A stretch of DNA of 64,000 nt from assembly GCF_900090145.1 (NCBI RefSeq), contig NZ_FMHI01000003.1:148228-212227 (forward strand), in the 5' to 3' direction. Positions 43,605-53,895 of this stretch are shown here, one piece after another. The translations under genes were made by a program, and so were the position numbers. Position 1 is the stretch's first letter. Each line of letters begins with the position of its first letter. A model generated the notes under the pieces. That model saw only the letters and a program-made list of their open reading frames with translations. It was not told the origin of the DNA and searched no databases. This DNA is from Streptomyces sp. WMMB 322 (GTDB lineage Bacteria; Actinomycetota; Actinomycetes; Streptomycetales; Streptomycetaceae).

Positions 43605-46600
43605 GTGCGCCAGAGTCAGGCACGCAGCGGACGAAGCGGCCGCGGCAGACGGACCAGACCCGGCAGACCCCGCCGCAGACCCCGCAGACCCGGCGGTCCC
43701 GGCAGAGCCTGCGCGGCGCTGATGGTGACGGCGCTGCTGATGGTGACCGGACAGGGGGCTGCGTCGGCCGCCCCACCCCGGCAGCCGCACGCACCGGGCG
43801 GCCCGGCGGAGGTGTTCCGCTCCTCCTTCGAGCCGGAGGACCCCGCGCCCGACTGGAACGACAGCGTCGAGACGACGCCCGACGGCGAGCAGAAGACCCG
43901 CGGCGTCCACAACGACTCCGCTCCCGGCACGCCCGGCATGAGCAGCCACCCGGGCACCGGACCCGACGACACCCCGACCTCGAAGAACGGCGCGGGCTTC
44001 AGCGGCGGGCACTCCCTTCGCTACGCGGGCGACCACTCCGGGAACGGCCGCGGCTACTCCTACAACCGCGTCTTCGACGTCGACGTCCCTGTCCGGGCCC
44101 GCACTTCGCTCTCGTACAAGATCTTCCCGGAACTTCCGGAGACCGACCTCGCCTATCCCGCCACGCACGCGTCCCTCGACCTCGCCTTCACCGACGGCAC
44201 CTATCTGAGCGACCTGGGTGCCAGGGACCAGCACGGCAACCCGCTGACTCCGCAGGGCCAGGCGTCCGCGAAGACGATGTCCGCGAACCAGTGGAACAAC
44301 CGGGAGTCGCGGATCGGCGCCGTCGCGGCGGGCAAGACCGTCGACCGGATCCTCGTCGCCTACGACTCCCCCAAGGGCGGCAGCGGCTTCCGCGGCTGGG
44401 TGGACGACGTCTCGATCGCGCCGAAGGCACCTGACAAGCGCCTCGCGCACCCCTCCGACTACGCCGAGACCACTCGCGGCACCAACTCCAGCGGCAGCTT
44501 CTCCCGCGGCAACACCTTCCCCGCCACGGCGCTCCCCGGCGGCTTCAACTTCTGGACCCCGGTGACCGATGCGGGCTCCACGGACTGGCTCTACGAGTAC
44601 GCGCGCAAGAACAACGAGGACAACCTGCCCACCCTTCAGGCCTTCAGCGCCAGTCACGAACCCAGCCCGTGGATGGGCGACCGGCAGACCTTCCAGGTCA
44701 TGCCGTCCGCGGCGAAGGGCAAGCCCGACGCGTCCCGCAAGGCCCGTGCGCTGCCCTTCCGCCATGCAGAGGAGACGGCCAGACCGCACTACTACGGCGT
44801 CACATCCGAGAGCGGGCTGCGTACGCAGATCACCCCCACCGACCACGCCGCGATGATGCGCTTCACCTTCCCCGGTGACGACGCGAACCTCATCTTCGAC
44901 AACGTCGACAACCGCGGCGGTCTCACACTCGACACGGCCTCCGGGAAAGACGCCACCGTCACCGGATTCTCCGACGTCAAGAGCAAGTTGTCGGCCGGCG
45001 CGACCCGCATGTTCGTCTACGCACGCTTCGACTCCCCCGTGACGGACGGCGGGAAGCTGGAGGGCGGCGGCGGCAAGGACGTCACGGGCTATCTGCGCTT
45101 CGGCGCCGGCCCGGACCGTACCGTCACGATGCGCATCGCCACGTCCCTCATCAGCGTCGCCCAGGCGAAGGCCAGCCTGGAACGCGAGATCCCGGCGGAC
45201 GCGTCCTTCGGCGAGGTGCGGCGGCGTGCGCAGGCCGAGTGGGACGATCTGCTCGGCCGCATCGAGGTGGAGGGCGCGAGCCGCGACCGGCTCACCACGC
45301 TCTACTCCAGCCTGTACCGCCTCTACCTGTATCCCAACTCGGGTGCGGAGCAGATCGGTTCGCGCAAGCGCTACGCCAGCCCCTTCTCGGAGCCCACGGG
45401 CGAGGACACCCCGACGCACACGGGCTCGAAGATCGTCGACCTCGGGGACTCCCCGGGGAACCGAGGGGATGTCTACGTCAACAACGGCTTCTGGGACACC
45501 TACCGGACGACCTGGCCCGCCTACTCCTTCCTCACGCCGGAGCGCGCGGGACGGATGGTCGACGGGTTCGTGCAGCAGTACAAGGACGGCGGCTGGATAT
45601 CGCGCTGGTCCTCGCCGGGTTACGCGGACCTGATGACCGGCACCAGCTCGGACGTCGCCTTCGCCGACGCCTACGGCAAGGGCGTGAAGTTCGACGCGGA
45701 GGCCGCGTACGAGGCGGCGGTCAAGAACGCCACGGTCGCGCCGCCGCGTTCGGGCGTGGGACGCAAGGGCATGGCCACCTCCCCCTTCACCGGCTACACC
45801 AGCACCGCGACCGGCGAGGGCATGTCCTGGGCGCTGGAGGGATACCTCAACGACTTCGGCATCGCGCGCATGGGCGAGGCGCTGTACCGCAAGACCCACA
45901 AGGCGCGCTACAAGGCCGAGTCGGAATACTTCCTCGGCCGGGCCCGCAACTACGTCAAGCACTTCGACGACCGGGTCGGCTTCTTCCAGGGCAAGGACGC
46001 AGACGGCGACTGGCGCCTGCCGCCCGGGGAGTTCGACCCGCGCGTGTGGGGCCACGACTACACCGAGACCAACGCGTGGAGCTTCGCGTTCACCGCTCCC
46101 CAGGACACCAGGGGCCTGGCCAACCTGTACGGCGGGCGAGCGGGCCTGGCGAAGAAGCTCGACAAGTACTTCGCCACGCCCGAGACCGCGTCGAAGGAGT
46201 TCGCAGGCTCCTACGGCGACGTCATCCACGAGATGACGGAGGCCCGCGACGTACGCATGGGGATGTACGGGCACAGCAACCAGCCCTCCCACCACATCGC
46301 CTACACCTACGACGCCGCCGGGCAGCCCTGGAAGACCCAGGAGAAGGTCCGGGACGTGCTCTCACGCCTCTACCTGGGCAGCGAGATCGGCCAGGGCTAC
46401 CCCGGCGACGAGGACAACGGCGAGATGTCGGCGTGGTACGTCTTCAGCGCACTCGGCTTCTACCCGCTGGTGATGGGATCGCCCGAATACGCGGTCGGCT
46501 CGCCGCTGTTCACCAAGGCCACCGTCCACCTCGAGAACGGGCGTGAACTGGTGGTGAAGGCGCCCCGCAACAGCGAGCGCAACATCTACGTGCAGGGGCT

Positions 46601-47117
46601 GCGCGTCAACGGCAAGGCGTGGCACTCCACTTCGCTGCCGCACAAGCTGCTGGCCCGGGGCGGCACCCTCGAATTCGACATGGGCCCGAAGCCCTCCAGG
46701 TGGGGCACCGGCGAGAAGAACGCACCGTCCTCCATCACCGAGGACGGCAAGGTGCCCTCGCCGCCCGCTGACGTGACCGTGCCCGCGAAGGACAAGCCGC
46801 TGCTGGACGACACCTCCGCCACCAGGGCCGTCTTCTCCGGTGCCGCGATGGAGGTCAAGCCGGGCTCCCGTGACAAGCCGGTGAGGTCCTACACGCTGAC
46901 CTCGGCGGACAGCGCCGACGCCCCGGAGGGGTGGGTTCTGCAGGGCTCCGGGGACGGCAGGAAGTGGAAGGCGGTGGACCGCCGCCGTGGCGAGTCCTTC
47001 GCCTGGGACAGACAGACCCGCGTCTTCGAGATCGCCCGTCCCGGCGCGTACCGGCACTACAGGCTCGTGCCCGCCGGGGGCCCGGCGGCGCTGTCGGAGA
47101 TCGAACTGCTCGGCTGA
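43605..47117 (+). CDS. Secreted GH92 family alpha-mannosidase with accessory domains
   Basis: 1170 residues. An Arg/Gly-rich extended signal (hydrophobic [12 protein letters not shown], end near ASA) precedes an N-terminal beta-sandwich (about 65-290), a GH92 N-domain and the (alpha/alpha)6 catalytic domain: [30 protein letters not shown] (E821), [11 protein letters not shown] (Q893 where Glu is usual), and [17 protein letters not shown] (D935, D937, the likely base pair). The last 110 residues look like a discoidin-type sugar-binding domain. GH92 enzymes are calcium-dependent inverting exo-alpha-mannosidases. The GTG at 43605 follows GGGGAG; an earlier in-frame GTG/ATG lacks a signal-peptide fit. 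Probably attacks mannoproteins of fungi or actinobacterial mannan. Confidence 0.9.
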   Translation: MRQSQARSGRSGRGRRTRPGRPRRRPRRPGGPGRACAALMVTALLMVTGQGAASAAPPRQPHAPGGPAEVFRSSFEPEDPAPDWNDSVETTPDGEQKTRGVHNDSAPGTPGMSSHPGTGPDDTPTSKNGAGFSGGHSLRYAGDHSGNGRGYSYNRVFDVDVPVRARTSLSYKIFPELPETDLAYPATHASLDLAFTDGTYLSDLGARDQHGNPLTPQGQASAKTMSANQWNNRESRIGAVAAGKTVDRILVAYDSPKGGSGFRGWVDDVSIAPKAPDKRLAHPSDYAETTRGTNSSGSFSRGNTFPATALPGGFNFWTPVTDAGSTDWLYEYARKNNEDNLPTLQAFSASHEPSPWMGDRQTFQVMPSAAKGKPDASRKARALPFRHAEETARPHYYGVTSESGLRTQITPTDHAAMMRFTFPGDDANLIFDNVDNRGGLTLDTASGKDATVTGFSDVKSKLSAGATRMFVYARFDSPVTDGGKLEGGGGKDVTGYLRFGAGPDRTVTMRIATSLISVAQAKASLEREIPADASFGEVRRRAQAEWDDLLGRIEVEGASRDRLTTLYSSLYRLYLYPNSGAEQIGSRKRYASPFSEPTGEDTPTHTGSKIVDLGDSPGNRGDVYVNNGFWDTYRTTWPAYSFLTPERAGRMVDGFVQQYKDGGWISRWSSPGYADLMTGTSSDVAFADAYGKGVKFDAEAAYEAAVKNATVAPPRSGVGRKGMATSPFTGYTSTATGEGMSWALEGYLNDFGIARMGEALYRKTHKARYKAESEYFLGRARNYVKHFDDRVGFFQGKDADGDWRLPPGEFDPRVWGHDYTETNAWSFAFTAPQDTRGLANLYGGRAGLAKKLDKYFATPETASKEFAGSYGDVIHEMTEARDVRMGMYGHSNQPSHHIAYTYDAAGQPWKTQEKVRDVLSRLYLGSEIGQGYPGDEDNGEMSAWYVFSALGFYPLVMGSPEYAVGSPLFTKATVHLENGRELVVKAPRNSERNIYVQGLRVNGKAWHSTSLPHKLLARGGTLEFDMGPKPSRWGTGEKNAPSSITEDGKVPSPPADVTVPAKDKPLLDDTSATRAVFSGAAMEVKPGSRDKPVRSYTLTSADSADAPEGWVLQGSGDGRKWKAVDRRRGESFAWDRQTRVFEIARPGAYRHYRLVPAGGPAALSEIELLG

Positions 47118-47229
47118 ACCGTCCCGGGTCCGGGGCGCCGTCTGCCCGGGCGACGTCTGCCCGCGCCGGTGCCCGCACCCCGCCGGGCGGAAGAGGCATG
47201 GCGGGCCCGCATCGGGGGACCCGGCGCCG

Positions 47230-47985
47230 ATGATGTGCCTGGGCCTGCCGCAGTCCGTGCGCGCCTGCCTCTTCGACCTGGACGGCGTGCTGACCAGGAC
47301 GGCCGTTGTGCACGCGGCCGCCTGGAAGGAGATGTTCGACGACTTCCTGCGCGGCCGCGAGGGGGAGGGCTTCCGGCCCTTCAGTGCCGGCGACTACGAC
47401 ACATACGTCGACGGCCGGCCGCGCGCCGACGGCGTGCGCACCTTTCTCGCCTCCCGCGGCATCGAACTTCCCGAGGGCGGAAGCGACGACCCGCCGGGCC
47501 GGGAGAGCGTGCAGGGCCTGGGCCGCCGCAAGAACGACCTGCTGCTGGAGAAGATCCGCGAGCAGGGCGTCGAGGTGTACCCCGGCTCGGTCCGCTACGT
47601 GGAGGAGGTACGGAAGGCGGGACTGCACACCGCCGTCGTCTCGTCCAGCAAGAACTGCCGCGACGTCCTCGTCTCCGCCGGCATCGAGGACCTGTTCGGC
47701 GTACGGATCGACGGGCTCGTCGCCGAGAAGCGGGGGCTGCCCGGCAAGCCCGCCCCCGACACCTTCCTCGCGGCGGCCCGCGACCTCGGCGTGCCTGCGG
47801 CGGGATGCGCCGTCTTCGAGGACGCCCTGGCCGGGATGGAGGCCGGACGGGCGGGGAACTTCGGGTACGTCGTCGGCGTCGACCGCGTCGGCCAGGCGGC
47901 GGAGCTGCGCCGGCACGGTGCGGACGTCGTCGTGCAGGACCTCGCCGACCTCACCGCCCAAGACCGCCAGGAGGACTCCGCGTGA
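47230..47985 (+). CDS. HAD-family beta-phosphoglucomutase-like hydrolase
   Basis: 251 residues. The nucleophile motif is [11 protein letters not shown] (D16, D18); motif II is in VVSSSKN, the lysine in [10 protein letters not shown], and the acidic metal site in [11 protein letters not shown]. This set matches beta-phosphoglucomutase, which turns beta-glucose-1-phosphate into glucose-6-phosphate. It overlaps the GH65 phosphorylase gene (GTGA), and such pairs jointly degrade alpha-glucosides by phosphorolysis. Tandem ATG codons at 47230 and 47233; the weak ribosome-binding site leaves the exact start open. Confidence 0.9.
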   Translation: MMCLGLPQSVRACLFDLDGVLTRTAVVHAAAWKEMFDDFLRGREGEGFRPFSAGDYDTYVDGRPRADGVRTFLASRGIELPEGGSDDPPGRESVQGLGRRKNDLLLEKIREQGVEVYPGSVRYVEEVRKAGLHTAVVSSSKNCRDVLVSAGIEDLFGVRIDGLVAEKRGLPGKPAPDTFLAAARDLGVPAAGCAVFEDALAGMEAGRAGNFGYVVGVDRVGQAAELRRHGADVVVQDLADLTAQDRQEDSA

Positions 47986-50327
47986 TCACACAGCGTGCGT
48001 ACGCCTGCGAACCCTGGACTCTGCGCGAGACGGGGCTGAACCTGGACCTTCTGCCGCAGAGCGAATCGGTCTTCGCGCTGTCCAACGGGCACGTCGGCTG
48101 GCGCGGCAACCTCGACGAGGGCGAACCGCACGGCCTGCCCGGCTCGTATCTCAACGGCGTCCACGAGCTTCGCCCGCTCCCGTACGCCGAGGCCGGCTAC
48201 GGGTACCCGGAGTCGGGCCAGACCGTCATCAACGTCACCAACGGCAAGATCGTCCGGCTGCTCGTCGACGACGAACCCTTCGACCTGCGCTACGGGCGGC
48301 TGCGCTCCCACGAGCGGGAACTCGACCTGCGCAGCGGGCTGCTGCACCGCAGCTGCGAGTGGACCTCACCGGCCGGCAGCACCGTGCGGGTGCGCTCCAC
48401 GCGGCTCGTCTCCTTCACGCAGCGCGCCATCGCCGCCGTCGCCTTCGAGGTGGAGCCGCTGGACGACGAGGTCCGGGTCGTCATCCAGTCGGAACTCGTC
48501 GCCAACGAGCAACTCCCCCACCGCCCCGGCGATCCGCGCGCCGCGGCCGCGCTCGAGTCGCCGCTGGAGCCCGAGGAGCACCTGGCCTCCGGGCACCGGC
48601 TGCGCCTGGTGCACAGCACGCGCCGCAGCGGGCTGCGCGTGGCAGCCGCGGCCGATCACGTCGTGAACGGCCCCGATTCCACACGTACTTCGAGTGAGAG
48701 CGGCCCGAACGTCAGCCGTCTCACGGTCACTTCGCTGCTTCAGCCGGGCATTCCGCTGCGGCTGGAGAAGATGGTCTCCTACGGCTGGTCGAGCGTGCGG
48801 TCGCTGCCCGCGGTGCGCGACCAGGTCGACGCGGCCCTCGCCGGGGCGCGCAGCACCGGCTGGGACGGGCTCGTCGAACAGCAGGCCTCCTACCTCGACG
48901 ACTTCTGGGCACGCTCCGACGTCGAGGTCGACGGCGACGCGGAGATCCAGCAGGCCGTGCGGTTCGGCCTCTTCCACGTCCTGCAGGCCGGCGCCCGCGC
49001 CGAGCAGCGCGCCATCCCCGCGAAGGGCCTCACCGGCTCCGGCTACGACGGCCATTCCTTCTGGGACACCGAGATGTTCGTGCTGGCGCTGCTGACGTAC
49101 ACCTCGCCGCAGTCCGTCGCCGAGGCGCTGCGCTGGCGGTACGACACGCTGCCCGCCGCGCGGGCGCGGGCGCAGCAACTGGGCCTGCGCGGCGCCGCGT
49201 TCCCCTGGCGGACGATCGACGGATCGGAGTGCTCGGCGTACTGGCCGGCTGGCACCGCGGGCTTCCACGTGAACGCAGACATCGCCGACGCGGTGGTGCG
49301 GTACGTGACGGCCACCGGCGACGACGAGTTCGAGCGGGAGACGGGAGTGCCGATCCTGGTGGAGACCGCCCGGCTGTGGCACTCCCTCGGCCACCACGAC
49401 CACCAGGGCGGCTTCCACTTCGACGGGGTCACCGGCCCCGACGAGTACAGCGCCGTCGCGGACGACAACATCTACACGAACCTGATGGCGCGGGCGAACC
49501 TGCGGGAGGCCGCGAACGCCATCGACCGGCACCCCGACCAGGCGCACGCGTTCGGCGTCGACGACGAGGAGACGGCCGCCTGGAGGGACGCCGCCGACGC
49601 CATCGTCCTCCCGTACAACCAGGACCTCGGTGTGCACGAGCAGTCGGCGGACTTCACCGGGCACCAGATGTGGGACTTCGCGAACACGCGGCCCGACCAG
49701 TACCCGCTGATGCTGCACTTCCCGTATTTCGACCTGTACCGCAAGCAGGTCGTGAAGCAGGCCGACCTGGTGCTCGCCATGTGCCGTCACGGCGAGGAGT
49801 TCGACGACGAGCACAAGGCCCGCAACTTCGAGTACTACGAGCAGCTGACGGTGCGGGACTCCTCGCTCTCCGCGTGCTGGCAGGCCGTCATGGCGGCCGA
49901 GGTGGGCCATCTGCGCCTGGCCTACGACTACTTGGGCGAGGCCGCCCTGATGGACCTGTTCGACCTGGAGAACAACACCCGGGACGGACTGCACATCGCC
50001 TCCCTCGCCGGTACCTGGACGGCGCTCGTCGCGGGGTTCGGAGGCATGCGGCACGTCGGCTGCACCCTGGAGTTCGCACCGAAGCTGCCGGAGCGCCTGA
50101 CCCGTCTCGCCTTCACCGTGCAGATGCTGGGGCGGCGGCTGCGAGTCGAGATGAGCGATTCGACGGCCACGTACACGCTCGCCGAGGGTCTGCCGATGGA
50201 GATCTGCCACTACGGCGAACGCTTCACGGTGCGCAGCGGGGAGCCCCGCACGCGCGAGGTGGCGCGGGTGCCGCAGCGCCCCGAGCCGAAGCAGCCCCCG
50301 GGGCGCCGGCCCGCGAGCCGGCACTGA
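47982..50327 (+). CDS. GH65 family glycoside phosphorylase (trehalose/kojibiose/maltose phosphorylase type)
   Basis: 781 residues. An N-terminal beta-sandwich (about 1-270) is joined to an (alpha/alpha)6 catalytic domain. [13 protein letters not shown] is the substrate loop, the general acid is in [10 protein letters not shown] (E488), and KQADLVLAM and the [10 protein letters not shown] region are the phosphate side. These enzymes split alpha-glucosidic disaccharides with phosphate to give beta-glucose-1-phosphate, which the preceding HAD protein can use. The GTG at 47982 overlaps the HAD stop by four bases. Without phylogeny the disaccharide cannot be named; trehalose or kojibiose are reasonable candidates. 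Confidence 0.93.
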   Translation: MITQRAYACEPWTLRETGLNLDLLPQSESVFALSNGHVGWRGNLDEGEPHGLPGSYLNGVHELRPLPYAEAGYGYPESGQTVINVTNGKIVRLLVDDEPFDLRYGRLRSHERELDLRSGLLHRSCEWTSPAGSTVRVRSTRLVSFTQRAIAAVAFEVEPLDDEVRVVIQSELVANEQLPHRPGDPRAAAALESPLEPEEHLASGHRLRLVHSTRRSGLRVAAAADHVVNGPDSTRTSSESGPNVSRLTVTSLLQPGIPLRLEKMVSYGWSSVRSLPAVRDQVDAALAGARSTGWDGLVEQQASYLDDFWARSDVEVDGDAEIQQAVRFGLFHVLQAGARAEQRAIPAKGLTGSGYDGHSFWDTEMFVLALLTYTSPQSVAEALRWRYDTLPAARARAQQLGLRGAAFPWRTIDGSECSAYWPAGTAGFHVNADIADAVVRYVTATGDDEFERETGVPILVETARLWHSLGHHDHQGGFHFDGVTGPDEYSAVADDNIYTNLMARANLREAANAIDRHPDQAHAFGVDDEETAAWRDAADAIVLPYNQDLGVHEQSADFTGHQMWDFANTRPDQYPLMLHFPYFDLYRKQVVKQADLVLAMCRHGEEFDDEHKARNFEYYEQLTVRDSSLSACWQAVMAAEVGHLRLAYDYLGEAALMDLFDLENNTRDGLHIASLAGTWTALVAGFGGMRHVGCTLEFAPKLPERLTRLAFTVQMLGRRLRVEMSDSTATYTLAEGLPMEICHYGERFTVRSGEPRTREVARVPQRPEPKQPPGRRPASRH

Positions 50328-50681
50328 GCGCGCCGAGGGCCCAGGCCGTCTGCGCGTGAAGACGCCCGCCTGTGCTCGCCGTTGCCCGTCGCTGCTCACC
50401 GATGACGGGGAGCTTCGCAGGTCAGGGTCGCCGGGCTGCGGGCCGTGCCGCGATTGCGCGGACATGTCCCGCGGCAAGTTCCAGGCTGCGCGCATCTCGT
50501 GCCCCTCACGCATGTGACGGAGAACGCGGCCGATTCGGTACGCGTGAGTAGGAAAAGTCTGCGCGGAGGCTGCGAATCGGGCACCATTCGTACGCCCGCA
50601 CCCGCAAGGGCCGCCTCCCGGACGGAGTCCGGGACAAGGCACCCCCCTCACAACCCTCATCGCTCAGCAGGGAGATGCACC
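50328..50681. other. Intergenic region before the snapalysin-like gene
   Basis: 354 bases with no recognised gene. The upstream open frame reading into the protease has no ribosome-binding site. The divergent LysR activator usually next to snapalysin genes is absent. Confidence 0.4.
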
Positions 50682-51440
50682 ATGCGTATCCGACTCCGGA
50701 GATGGGCGGCGGCCTGTGTCCCCCTGACTCTGTTCGCGGCGACCGCCTGCGCGGGTGCGGAGGGTTCCGAAGCGGCGTCACGAGTGGACGAGGCAGAGGT
50801 CTCCGCCACCAACGACGCATCCCGGGAGTCGGCGGGCCGGGGCTCCGGCGAGATCCCCTCGCGGGGGGACTCCGGCCCGCGCGGGGAGGCCGAGGTCGGC
50901 GAGTCGGCCGGGCCGGGCGGCCGGGGGCCGGAGGAGGGGCCCGTCGCCCCGGAGTGGCCGGAGAACGACGTGACGGGCCTGATACCTCAGGCCGGACCGC
51001 GCGCGGGCGGCGAGGGCCCCGTACTCCTGACCTACGACGCGGGCGCCGCGGACGGTTTCGCAGGAGCGGTCCGCGCGGCGGCCCGTTCATGGAACGACAG
51101 CGTGCCCGAGGTGGATCTCCGGCCCGCCGCCGCGGGCACCGAGGCGGACATCCGCATCGTCGTCTCGAAGGGCTGGCCGGGCGCCGCCCCCGAGGGGCCC
51201 CGTCTCGGCAAGGGCACCGTCACCATCGGCCGCAGGGCGCTGGCCCAGGGACACGATGCGATACGCGTCGTCTCCCACGAGTTCGGCCACATGCTCGGCC
51301 TCGAGGACAGCCAGCCCGGCCCGTGCTCCAGCCTGATGTCGGGCAAGTCGGCCGGACCGGCCTGCACCAACTCGGTTCCGGACACCGCCGAGATCCGCGA
51401 GGTGCGCCGCAACTTCAGCGCCACCGCCACCGTCGGCTGA
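50682..51440 (+). CDS. Snapalysin-like (M7) metalloprotease, probably lipid-anchored
   Basis: 252 residues. Signal peptide (RIRLRRWAAACVPLTLFAAT) ending in ATAC, a possible lipobox. A Gly/Glu-rich spacer (about 30-95) separates it from the protease domain with the zinc motif HEFGHMLGLED, an HExxHxxGxxD pattern typical of snapalysin, where Asp replaces the third His. CSSLMSGKSAGPACTN follows, with the family disulfide and Met-turn. Streptomyces snapalysins digest milk and other small proteins; a membrane-tethered form with a long linker would be unusual. The ATG at 50682 follows GGGAG. Confidence 0.85.
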   Translation: MRIRLRRWAAACVPLTLFAATACAGAEGSEAASRVDEAEVSATNDASRESAGRGSGEIPSRGDSGPRGEAEVGESAGPGGRGPEEGPVAPEWPENDVTGLIPQAGPRAGGEGPVLLTYDAGAADGFAGAVRAAARSWNDSVPEVDLRPAAAGTEADIRIVVSKGWPGAAPEGPRLGKGTVTIGRRALAQGHDAIRVVSHEFGHMLGLEDSQPGPCSSLMSGKSAGPACTNSVPDTAEIREVRRNFSATATVG

Positions 51441-51482
51441 GGGACGTGACCCCGGCTCCAGTCTTCTGAGTCGGGTCCGCGG

Positions 51483-52130
51483 TCACGGACTCCAGACCAT
51501 CGCCTGCTGATGGACGCGCCGCCCCTCGTGGCGGATGCCGGGAACCAGCGGCGTGGCACCGTACTTGGTGAAACCCATGCGTTCGAAGAACCGCACCGCC
51601 CGGGTGTTCTCCGCCAGGGTCAGCAGGTGACACCCGGGTGAACCGCCGGCCCGCAGCCGCCGGAACCATGCGTTCATCAACCCGTCCGAAGCGCCCGTCC
51701 CACGCGCCTCCGGCACGACGTTGATGTGCAGATGCGCCGGCCAGCGCTCGTCGCTGAAGTCCGACGCGGTCAGCTCACCCCGGAGGGCGGCCCGGCCCAG
51801 GTCGAGGACGCTGCGCGCCAGGAACGCCGCCGGTCGCGGCCGAAGGGCGAGCCGGTGCTTCTTGATGGCCCTCGCGATGCGCTCGCTCTCACTGGGGAAC
51901 CGCGAGGGGTCCAGGCTCCCCGCCAGATATCCGGCCGGGGCTCCGTCCACCACGGCGACGAACAGCGATTCCGGTTCCAGGTCCATGTAGGCGCGCAGGT
52001 AGATCTCCGCTTCCGACTCCTCGTGGCCCCACAGCGAAGCCGTCGCCGCGCCTGCCCCGGCTCTGCGGAACAGCTGCCGCAGTTCGGTGCGGTCGGCCTC
52101 GGCGAAGAGGCGGATCTCCGTCTCCGTCAC
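51483..52130 (-). CDS. GNAT-family N-acetyltransferase
   Basis: 215 residues. FVAVVDGAPAGYLAGS is motif D-like, LHINVVPEARGTGASDGLM is the acetyl-CoA loop (R/QxxGxG/A variant ARGTGA), and NTRAVRFFERMGFTKYG is motif B. Acceptor unknown. The GTG start at 52130 is divergent from the TetR gene after 238 bases that contain the 13-bp direct repeats, so the TetR protein might regulate it. Confidence 0.88.
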   Translation of the reverse strand: MTETEIRLFAEADRTELRQLFRRAGAGAATASLWGHEESEAEIYLRAYMDLEPESLFVAVVDGAPAGYLAGSLDPSRFPSESERIARAIKKHRLALRPRPAAFLARSVLDLGRAALRGELTASDFSDERWPAHLHINVVPEARGTGASDGLMNAWFRRLRAGGSPGCHLLTLAENTRAVRFFERMGFTKYGATPLVPGIRHEGRRVHQQAMVWSP

Positions 52131-52272
52131 TTCGGACGCACCCCCCTCGCACTCCTGTCGTCATCAGTGGCTCCCAGGATGCCCCGGCCGCCCGGGGAGG
52201 CGCCCCTTCCGCCGGACTCTCGTCGGCGGGGGCTTCTCCTCGGTCCCGGAAGGGCGTACTGTGGCAAGCGAG

Positions 52273-52353
52273 CTTGGTCGTACGCCCAAGCCGAACGACC
52301 AAGCCGTACGCCCAAGCCGCACGCCCAATCGATAACAAGCCGTTCGCCCAATG
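52273..52353. repeat. 13-bp direct repeats upstream of the TetR gene (candidate operator array)
   Basis: Four abutting units of consensus CGNACGMCCAAKC occupy 52279-52330, and a fifth related unit is at 52341-52353. The first units also create an inverted repeat, CTTGGTCGT (52273-52281) with ACGACCAAG (52295-52303). The position, just before the TetR gene and between divergent promoters, fits a regulatory array. Confidence 0.8.
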
Positions 52354-52368
52354 CTTAGTGGAGACCGA

Positions 52369-52992
52369 ATGACCCCGACGTCCGCGGCACGCGGTCACGA
52401 GACACGGCAGCGGCTGCTCGACGCGGCGGCACAGCTGATCGTCGAGGACGGCTGGGGCGCGGTGACCACGCGGCGGGTGGCGGACCGCGCGGGGCTGCGG
52501 CCCGGGCTGGTGCACTACCACTTCTCCACCGTGACCGATCTGCTGATCGAAGCCGCACTGGCATCGGCGAGACGCGAGATGGCGCAGGCGACCGAGGCGA
52601 TCCTGCAAGCGGACGACCCCGCGCAGGGCATGACCCGGGTGCTGGAGGCGGTGGCGGAGTACTCCTGGAACGATCCGGCGACGGTGCTGTTCAGCGAGAT
52701 GCTGCTGGCCTCGACACGGCTGGAGCGGCTGCGCACTCAGCTGGCGGAGCTGATGGCCGAGTGGCGCACGAGTGTCGCCGAGTGGCTGCGCGCCTGCGGC
52801 ACCACGTCGCCGGAGGGCCCTTCGGGCGAGGCGGCGGAACGCCCCGAAGACGACGCGGAGGCAACCGCGATGCTGCTGGGCGCCGCGATCGACGGACTCG
52901 TACTGCACCGGCTCATCGACCCGTCCGTCGCGCGGATTCCCGTGTCGGGTCCGCTGGCACGCCTGGCCGGGGTCGCACGCACAACCGGTTGA
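52369..52992 (+). CDS. TetR-family transcriptional regulator
   Basis: 207 residues. The N-terminal helix-turn-helix is typical: TRQRLLDAAAQLIVEDGWGA, then TTRRVADRAGLRPGLVHYHF. The C-terminal ligand-binding domain resembles TetR_C_6-like groups (MLLASTRLERLRTQLAEL). The ATG at 52369 with GGAG upstream is chosen over the ATG at 52351, which lies inside the repeat array. 153 bases downstream on the same strand is an ABC exporter pair, its likely target. Confidence 0.93.
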   Translation: MTPTSAARGHETRQRLLDAAAQLIVEDGWGAVTTRRVADRAGLRPGLVHYHFSTVTDLLIEAALASARREMAQATEAILQADDPAQGMTRVLEAVAEYSWNDPATVLFSEMLLASTRLERLRTQLAELMAEWRTSVAEWLRACGTTSPEGPSGEAAERPEDDAEATAMLLGAAIDGLVLHRLIDPSVARIPVSGPLARLAGVARTTG

Positions 52993-53145
52993 GGCGGTCG
53001 GCACCCACGGCGGGGTCCGCGGAAGCGGCCGGCCCGGACTCGGGGCGGCCGGGAACGCAGCGGCCGGGAACGCGGCGGCCGGCCCGGCACGAACGACAAC
53101 GCCCGGCTCCATCAGCGGGCCGGGCCCGGCGAGAGGGAGGAATCA

Positions 53146-53895
53146 GTGGCGCACACCGGCACAGCCCGCACGGGAACCGGAGCCACGCTCCGGGGCGGGG
53201 CGCGGCTGCGAGGCCTGTCGAAGACGTACGGGGCGGGGGACACGGCCGTCGCCGCGCTCGACGGAGTCGATCTGGACCTGGACGCGGGAGAGTTGGTGGT
53301 CGTACTCGGCCCCAGCGGCTCGGGCAAGACGACGCTGCTGAACGTGCTCGGCGGCATCGAACCCGCCGACGCCGGCTCGGCGCAGGTCGCCGGAGTCGAC
53401 CTGACGGGACGGCGCCCGCGCGAACTGGCCGCGTTCCGCAGGGATCACATCGGCTTCGTCTTCCAGTTCTTCAATCTGGTGCCCACCCTCACGGCCCGCG
53501 AGAACGTCGAGGTGATGGTCGAGCTGACGGGGCGGGGCGAGCGGCGCGAGGTACCCGGGCTGCTGGAGTCCGTCGGCCTCGGGGACAGGCTGGACAACTT
53601 TCCCGCGCAGCTCTCCGGTGGGCAGCAGCAGCGTGTGGCGCTCGCCCGTGCCCTCGCCACCGACCCGGATCTCCTGCTCGCGGACGAGCCCACGGGCGCC
53701 CTCGACGTGGCGACGGGCAAGTCCGTGCTGAGACTGCTCCAGCGCACCAACCGCGAGGGCCGGGGCGTGCTCATGGTGACGCACAACGCCGCCGTGGCGC
53801 GGATGGCCCACCGGGTGGTGACGATGCGCGACGGACGCGTGGAGTCGGTCGAGCGCAACTTTGACCCGGCCGACGTCGCCGACGTGGACTGGTGA
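53146..53895 (+). CDS. ABC transporter ATP-binding protein (MacB/LolD type)
   Basis: 249 residues. Walker [15 protein letters not shown]-loop [13 protein letters not shown], signature [15 protein letters not shown], Walker [13 protein letters not shown] and H-loop VTHN are all present and intact. This subclass works with FtsX-like permeases to export peptides or lipids or to transmit force, not to import. The GTG at 53146 has GGGAGG upstream. Its stop overlaps the permease start (GTGA). Confidence 0.94.
   Translation: MAHTGTARTGTGATLRGGARLRGLSKTYGAGDTAVAALDGVDLDLDAGELVVVLGPSGSGKTTLLNVLGGIEPADAGSAQVAGVDLTGRRPRELAAFRRDHIGFVFQFFNLVPTLTARENVEVMVELTGRGERREVPGLLESVGLGDRLDNFPAQLSGGQQQRVALARALATDPDLLLADEPTGALDVATGKSVLRLLQRTNREGRGVLMVTHNAAVARMAHRVVTMRDGRVESVERNFDPADVADVDW

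Noticed and set aside
43545..46295. A 916-codon minus-strand frame opposite GH92
   Set aside because: Shadow of the GH92 gene, whose motifs and signal peptide are on the plus strand.
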